This document shows positions 7,928 to 11,585 of a stretch of 11,585 nucleotides of DNA, piece after piece; within the stretch, counting starts at the first letter, position 1, and every line of letters begins with the position of its first letter. The stretch comes from Clostridium sp. AF27-2AA. GTDB taxonomy: Bacteria > Bacillota > Clostridia > Lachnospirales > Lachnospiraceae. The notes under the pieces were generated by a model that was not told the origin of the DNA, made no database searches, and saw nothing but the letters and a program-made list of their open reading frames with translations. The stretch lies in the NCBI RefSeq assembly GCF_003478505.1, contig NZ_QUFI01000056.1, positions 1 through 11,585 of the forward strand. Reading direction: 5' to 3'. The position numbers and the translations under genes were made by a program.

Positions 7928-7957
7928 ATTCGTGCCGGTTTTCAAAGTTTTGTATGC

Positions 7958-7983
7958 TGCAGCCTGGCAGTGTGCGGGCTGCA
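7958..7983 (-). other. Hairpin between the regulator gene and potA
   Basis: A 7-bp perfect stem (TGCAGCC at 7958-7964 with GGCTGCA at 7977-7983) encloses a 12-base loop just after the regulator stop codon. No T-run follows on the minus strand, so it is not a typical terminator. It could lower read-through, stabilise an mRNA end, or have no role. Confidence 0.3.
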
Positions 7984-7994
7984 TGCCGGATGGT

Positions 7995-8528
7995 TTAGAA
8001 GCTGGGCGGCGTGCTGACCCAGATCAGCGATGCGCCGTGACGGCTTGTGAGATAATGCTTTTTGTCCGGGGTAAAGTAGAAGGACTCGCCCTTCTTGGCC
8101 CGGTAGGTTTTGCTTCCGATGTGGATGCTGATGCTGCCCTGCAGGACATAGCCGAACTCTTCGCCCTCATGTGGGTTGTCCGGGTAAGTGCTGCCGCCGG
8201 CTTCCAGCGTGATGAGGATTGGCTCCATCATGTTTTTCTGCGCGTTCGGGATGATCCAGCGGATCTCATTTTTCAGCTCCGCATCGTATTTTTCAAAATA
8301 GTCAGCCTTTCCGAATACGACCTGCTCCTCCGGTGTTTCATTAAAAAACTCACCGAGGGTGGTGCCGAGGCACTGCAGGATGTCGGTGAGCGTCGCGATA
8401 GAGGGAGAGGTCAGGTTGCGTTCCAGCTGGGATATGAATCCCTTGGAAAGCTCTGCCCGGTCCGCAAGCTCCTCCTGTGTCAGACCCTTCAGGGTCCGTA
8501 TCTCCTTCAGCTTTGATCCGATATCCAT
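7995..8528 (-). CDS. XRE-family transcriptional regulator with C-terminal cupin domain
   Basis: A 177-residue DNA-binding protein. Residues 5-61 form an XRE/Cro-type helix-turn-helix (LTQEELADRAELSKGFISQL at 16-35). Residues about 103-174 form a small cupin domain with PHEGEEFGYVLQG (119-131) and a late His (H158), where a small effector or metal could bind. This is the layout of PuuR-like regulators, which control polyamine genes in enterobacteria. Its place directly upstream of, and in line with, potABCDD suggests that it senses polyamines or a related metabolite and controls this transporter; that is inference from context. GGAGGA at 8534-8539 lies 5 bases before the ATG. A near-consensus promoter lies at 8629-8656 and repeated AAAGTTTAG motifs lie in its leader, compatible with self-regulation. 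Confidence 0.9.
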   Translation of the reverse strand: MDIGSKLKEIRTLKGLTQEELADRAELSKGFISQLERNLTSPSIATLTDILQCLGTTLGEFFNETPEEQVVFGKADYFEKYDAELKNEIRWIIPNAQKNMMEPILITLEAGGSTYPDNPHEGEEFGYVLQGSISIHIGSKTYRAKKGESFYFTPDKKHYLTSRHGASLIWVSTPPSF

Positions 8529-8555
8529 AACAGTCCTCCATGATGATACTATCCG

Positions 8556-8614
8556 AAAAGTTTAGAAATATTAAATGAATGTAAAATGCACTTCAAAGTT
8601 TAGTTTTAGTAAAC
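8556..8614. promoter_or_regulatory. Repeated AAAGTTTAG motifs in the regulator leader, candidate autoregulatory site
   Basis: AAAGTTTAG occurs at 8557-8565 and 8595-8603, 38 bases apart. The second copy is part of a dyad, GTTTA at 8598-8602 and TAAAC at 8610-8614. The 10-base string TTCAAAGTTT at 8592-8601 occurs again at 7941-7950 ahead of potA. The motifs lie between the regulator promoter and its start codon, where a bound repressor could block transcription. The sequence is AT-rich, so chance is a real alternative. Confidence 0.35.
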
Positions 8615-8628
8615 ACAAAGCAAACTCA

Positions 8629-8656
8629 ATTATACTGAAAAATATCTGTATGTCAA
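8629..8656 (-). promoter_or_regulatory. Near-consensus promoter of the regulator/pot locus
   Basis: On the minus strand, TTGACA (8651-8656) and TATAAT (8629-8634) are both perfect hexamers, spaced by 16 bases. The transcript should start near 8622, giving a leader of about 94 bases before the regulator ATG. Because no strong promoter was seen before potA, this may drive the whole locus. Confidence 0.75.
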
Positions 8657-8676
8657 TAGATTCAGAATAGATTTTT

Positions 8677-8705
8677 TTGAGAATCTGTGGTATGCTGAAT
8701 ATTAG
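8677..8705 (+). promoter_or_regulatory. Possible promoter of the lactonase-aroC-rpiB genes
   Basis: TTGAGA (8677-8682) and TATTAG (8700-8705) are 17 bases apart. An extended -10 reading (TGGTATGCT, 8688-8696) is an alternative. Either choice leaves a leader of roughly 80-95 bases with no recognisable riboswitch. It is divergent from the regulator promoter, with the -35 boxes about 20 bases apart. Confidence 0.4.
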
Positions 8706-8792
8706 TTTCTGGTTTGCCTGTTTTTAGCGCGGACCGGGTGAAAATTCTGAATTTCAACAGAAAATTTAAGCAATGTAACAGGAGGAAGGACG

Positions 8793-9854
8793 ATGGCTTC
8801 AGAAGGAAAGTATATGGCGTATGTCGGTTCCTATTCATATAATGGCAAGGCCAAGGGAATCACCGTTTATGATGTAGATGTGGAAAAGGGAACATTCAAG
8901 GAGCGCTGTGAGGTGGAAGTGGACAACTCCTCCTATGTCACAGCATCCAATGATAACCGGACTCTGTATTCTGTAGCGGATGAGGGTGTTGTTGCATTCC
9001 GGATTCTGGAGAACGGAAGCCTGTCCCGCTTAAACAGCGCGAAGACCAAAGGCATGAGAGCCTGCCACCTTTCCATGGATAAAGAAGACCGTTATGTATT
9101 CGTATCCGGCTTCCATGACGGAAAGGCAACCGTGCTGCGTTTAAGAAAAGACGGCGGTGTTGGCGAGATCGTGGACGGTGTGTTCCACAAGGGTCTCGGC
9201 AGTGTGGCAGAGCGTAATTTCCGTCCGCATGTTACCTGCTGCAGACGTACGCCGGACAACAAGTATGTCATGATCGTGGATTCCGGACTGGATCAGGTCA
9301 AGATCTACCGTTTCAGCGAAAAGGACGAGCATCTGGTCCAGGTAGACACCATTCCGTGTGAGATGGAGTCTGCGCCGCGCAATCTGCGTTTCAGCTCGGA
9401 TGGCAAATTCTTCTATTTAATGTATGAGCAGAAGAATGTAATTGATGTATTTACCTATGAGACCGGTGACCGTGTGCCGGAGATTGAAAAGATCCAGACT
9501 ATTTCTACCATGGGCGAGAAGCACAGTTCCCTGGCAGCTGCATGCTCCTTACGCTTCTCTCCGGATGAGAAGCATATGTTCTGCAGCAATGCGGGAGATG
9601 AGAGCGTAGCCGTCTACAGCCGTGATGAGAAAACCGGCCTTCTGGACATGCTGTGCTGTCTGCCGATCAGCGGTGAGTATCCAAAGGATATTTCCGTCTT
9701 CCCGGATGATAAGCATTTGGCTGTCATCAACCATGAGAGCAACAGCATTACCTTCTTCAAGGTTGATTATGAGAAAAAACTGCTGATTATGAGCTCCAAT
9801 GCCATCAAGTGCAATGAGCCAAACAGCTGCATTATTGTGAAAGTAGATGATTAG
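8793..9854 (+). CDS. Lactonase-family seven-bladed beta-propeller protein (6-phosphogluconolactonase-like)
   Basis: A 353-residue cytoplasmic protein of the lactonase family (the E. coli YbhE/Pgl type). Repeats of about 45-50 residues with blade motifs such as PDNKYVMIVDSG (154-165), SSDGKFFYLMYE (201-212), SPDEKHMFCSNAGDE (256-270) and FPDDKHLAVINHES (303-316) indicate a propeller. Family members that are true enzymes hydrolyse 6-phosphogluconolactone in the oxidative pentose phosphate pathway. Residues in usual active-site positions are partly kept: H146 in RPH, R196 in APRN, E212. The second His of the common PHxH is T148, PRH reads PRN, NE reads YE, and the late PR reads PK (K298). The exact substrate is thus uncertain. 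AGGAGG at 8780-8785 lies 7 bases before the ATG. It heads a probable operon with aroC and rpiB. Confidence 0.82.
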   Translation: MASEGKYMAYVGSYSYNGKAKGITVYDVDVEKGTFKERCEVEVDNSSYVTASNDNRTLYSVADEGVVAFRILENGSLSRLNSAKTKGMRACHLSMDKEDRYVFVSGFHDGKATVLRLRKDGGVGEIVDGVFHKGLGSVAERNFRPHVTCCRRTPDNKYVMIVDSGLDQVKIYRFSEKDEHLVQVDTIPCEMESAPRNLRFSSDGKFFYLMYEQKNVIDVFTYETGDRVPEIEKIQTISTMGEKHSSLAAACSLRFSPDEKHMFCSNAGDESVAVYSRDEKTGLLDMLCCLPISGEYPKDISVFPDDKHLAVINHESNSITFFKVDYEKKLLIMSSNAIKCNEPNSCIIVKVDD

Positions 9855-9931
9855 ATTCTGCTGGAGTCCGGGGCTGAAGGAGCTGTCCAGGCCAGAACGC
9901 AGACAAATGTGACAAAAAAACGGAGGAAAAT

Positions 9932-11011
9932 ATGGCAGGATCCACATATGGAACCATCTTCCGCATTATGACCTGGGGTGAGTCTCACGGGAAGGGCGTC
10001 GGTGTCACCATCGACGGCTGCCCGGCGGGACTTCCGCTTTGTGAGGAAGATGTTCAGACTTATTTAAATAGAAGAAAGCCGGGGCAGAGTAAATTTGCCA
10101 CCGCAAGAAACGAGGGCGATCAGGTGGAAATCCTTTCCGGAGTATTTGAAGGAAAGACCACCGGCACCCCGATTGCCATGATGGTGCGAAACACCGACCA
10201 GCGTTCCAGGGATTACAGCGCGATCAAGGATGTGTACCGTCCGGGGCATGCGGATTACTGCTTCGAACAGAAATACGGATTCCGGGATTACCGGGGCGGC
10301 GGGCGTTCCTCTGCCCGCGAGACCATTGCCCGGGTGGCAGCGGGAGCGGTAGCCTGCAAGCTGCTGGCACATTACGGCATTACCGTGAATGCTTATGTGA
10401 AGAGCATCGGCGAGTTCGAGATTGATCCAAAACGCTTTGACTTATCCGAGCGGGACAACAACAGCCTGAATATGCCGGATAAAGTAGCGGCAGAAGAGAC
10501 GGCAGAATTTCTGGAGCGCATGATCGCAGCCCAGGATTCCGTGGGCGGTGTGGTAGAGTGCCTGGTAGATGGCATGCCGACCGGCGTTGGTGAGCCGGTC
10601 TTTGATAAGCTGGATGCAAGGCTGGCCGGTGCCATCATGTCCATCGGCGCGGTAAAAGGCTTTGAGATCGGAGATGGCTTTGCGGCAGCGAAGGCTCTCG
10701 GCTCCCAGAATAATGACGAATTTTATGTCGATGCTTATGGTAAGGTCAATAAAAAGACCAACCACGCAGGCGGTATTTTAGGCGGCATGAGCGATGGCAG
10801 CCAGATTGTGCTGCGGGCGGCCTTTAAGCCGACTCCGTCCATTGCGCAGCTGCAGAAAACAGCCAACAATCACGGTGAGAACGTGGAAATCGCCATTAAA
10901 GGCCGCCACGATCCGGTGGTAGTGCCGAGAGCCGTCGTTGTGGTAGAGGCTATGACAGCGCTGACCATTGTGGATCTGCTGCTGATGGGCAAAAACGCGA
11001 AACTGGACTGA
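9932..11011 (+). CDS. aroC: Chorismate synthase
   Basis: Converts 5-enolpyruvylshikimate-3-phosphate to chorismate, the last shared step of aromatic amino acid and folate synthesis; requires reduced FMN. It has 359 residues, usual for the family. All three family signatures are visible: GESHG at 16-20 in the N-terminal block, RPGHAD at 103-108 with RGGGRSSARET at 121-131, and the C-terminal RHDPVVVPRAVVVVEAM. The conserved active-site His in GESHG and the Arg and Ser residues of the RGGGRSSARE loop are intact. GGAGG at 9922-9926 lies 5 bases before the ATG. It starts 77 bases after the lactonase gene with no terminator between, so the two are likely co-transcribed. It is a lone shikimate gene here; no other aro gene is in the window. 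Confidence 0.97.
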   Translation: MAGSTYGTIFRIMTWGESHGKGVGVTIDGCPAGLPLCEEDVQTYLNRRKPGQSKFATARNEGDQVEILSGVFEGKTTGTPIAMMVRNTDQRSRDYSAIKDVYRPGHADYCFEQKYGFRDYRGGGRSSARETIARVAAGAVACKLLAHYGITVNAYVKSIGEFEIDPKRFDLSERDNNSLNMPDKVAAEETAEFLERMIAAQDSVGGVVECLVDGMPTGVGEPVFDKLDARLAGAIMSIGAVKGFEIGDGFAAAKALGSQNNDEFYVDAYGKVNKKTNHAGGILGGMSDGSQIVLRAAFKPTPSIAQLQKTANNHGENVEIAIKGRHDPVVVPRAVVVVEAMTALTIVDLLLMGKNAKLD

Positions 11012-11107
11012 GAATTACGTTTTGCGCTTATTATGAATAATGTACTGGGGAGAGAAAACCAGATAATTGGAATCAACTCAAAATGAAAGGCAGGAAACAG
11101 GAAAATT

Positions 11108-11551
11108 ATGAAGAAAATCGCTATGGGAAATGACCACTCCGCAGTGGAGATGAAGGAAGCAATCAAGGCATATGTAGAGCAGAAGGGCTACGAGGTCATC
11201 GACTTCGGAACCAATTCCAGCGAAAGCTGTGACTACCCGGCATATGGAGAGAAGGTAGGCCGCGCAGTAGCATCCGGTGAGGCAGATTACGGCATTGCCA
11301 TCTGTGGAACCGGCATCGGCATCGGTCTGGCAGCAGGCAAGGTAAAGGGCGTTTTAGTCTGCACCTGCAGCGAGCCATACAGCGCAAGAATGTCCCGTAA
11401 GCATAACAATACCAACGTCCTCACCTTCGGTGCCCGCGTCGTAGGCGTGGAGATGGCCAAGATGATCGTGGATGAGTGGCTGGATAATGAGTATGAGGGC
11501 GGCCGCCACCAGAGAAGAGTGGATATGATCTTCGATATCGAAAACAAATAA
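11108..11551 (+). CDS. rpiB: Ribose-5-phosphate isomerase B (RpiB/LacAB family)
   Basis: A 147-residue cytoplasmic enzyme that interconverts ribose-5-phosphate and ribulose-5-phosphate in the non-oxidative pentose phosphate pathway. Family features include GNDHSA near the start (7-12), the CGTGIGIG active-site loop (66-73, nucleophilic-type Cys at 66), SARMSRKHNNTNVLTFGARV (92-111) with the phosphate-binding and Asn/His residues, and the late GGRHQRRVD. The short length and catalytic Cys favour RpiB over the allose or galactose isomerase relatives, although these cannot be excluded. AGGA at 11099-11102 lies 5 bases before the ATG. The 96-base gap after aroC shows no terminator and only weak promoter-like sequence. 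The last 4 bases of the gene fall inside the right terminal repeat, and no terminator is seen before the window ends. Confidence 0.93.
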   Translation: MKKIAMGNDHSAVEMKEAIKAYVEQKGYEVIDFGTNSSESCDYPAYGEKVGRAVASGEADYGIAICGTGIGIGLAAGKVKGVLVCTCSEPYSARMSRKHNNTNVLTFGARVVGVEMAKMIVDEWLDNEYEGGRHQRRVDMIFDIENK

Positions 11552-11585
11552 AAATTTAAGAGCAATACCAATATAGGTCCGAAGC
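11548..11585. repeat. Right arm of 38-bp terminal inverted repeat
   Basis: Perfect reverse complement of 4-41. It starts within the last codons of rpiB (it contains the TAA stop at 11549-11551) and runs to the last base of the window. The inner end reads ATAAAAATTTAAG. If this is the tip of an insertion sequence, the element would have inserted exactly at the rpiB stop codon, leaving the protein intact. Confidence 0.9.

Noticed and set aside
11030..11041. ATTATGAATAAT inverted repeat between aroC and rpiB
   Set aside because: Short, AT-rich and without a T-run or good promoter boxes nearby; it cannot be told from chance.
1..11585. Whole window as a transposon bounded by terminal inverted repeats
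   Set aside because: No transposase, integrase or accessory gene is inside, the content is housekeeping, and the right arm includes the rpiB stop codon.
1..11585. CRISPR array, tRNA, rRNA, riboswitch, phage or toxin-antitoxin genes
   Set aside because: Gaps were read on both strands and none showed regular direct repeats, cloverleaf-like sequence or known leader motifs.

Overview
The window reads as chromosomal DNA of a Gram-positive anaerobe, most likely a clostridium of the Lachnospiraceae type. The signs are strong AGGAGG-type ribosome binding sites, sigma-A style promoters, a reverse (rubredoxin-first) rubrerythrin, lipoprotein-type polyamine-binding proteins, and mid-range GC in genes with AT-rich gaps. 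The family assignment is inferred from gene content and protein flavour, not from a search. All intergenic gaps are shorter than 300 bases.

Layout. (1) 1-712: promoter with an overlapping dyad operator, then a reverse rubrerythrin for oxidative stress. (2) 709-1626, minus strand: a DUF1275/YoaK-type membrane protein whose 3' end seems shifted in frame at an 8-A run. A two-way terminator lies between it and the rubrerythrin. (3) 1704-2759: promoter and AEC-family transporter, closed by a strong two-way terminator at 2817-2860. (4) 2882-8528, minus strand: a polyamine uptake locus in the order XRE-cupin regulator, potA, potB, potC, potD, potD. Its unusual point is two tandem, about 80% identical substrate-binding lipoproteins that differ at positions matching the ligand pocket of E. 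coli PotD. (5) 8677-11551, plus strand, divergent from the regulator: a lactonase-family beta-propeller, chorismate synthase (aroC) and ribose-5-phosphate isomerase B (rpiB), probably co-transcribed.

How the genes relate. The regulator, ABC transporter and two binding proteins form one physiological unit for polyamine import. The lactonase, RpiB and AroC touch neighbouring steps: pentose phosphate metabolism supplies erythrose-4-phosphate to the shikimate pathway that AroC completes. The rubrerythrin, DUF1275 protein and AEC transporter look like independent transcription units.

The two ends of the window carry a perfect 38-bp inverted repeat (4-41 and 11548-11585). It encloses otherwise ordinary housekeeping genes, so ends of flanking repeats or an assembly break are likelier than a mobile element. 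I found no RNA genes, CRISPR arrays, transposases, phage genes or defence genes, and nothing that amounts to a clearly new system. The best leads are the terminal repeat, the A8 frame break and the divergent PotD pair.
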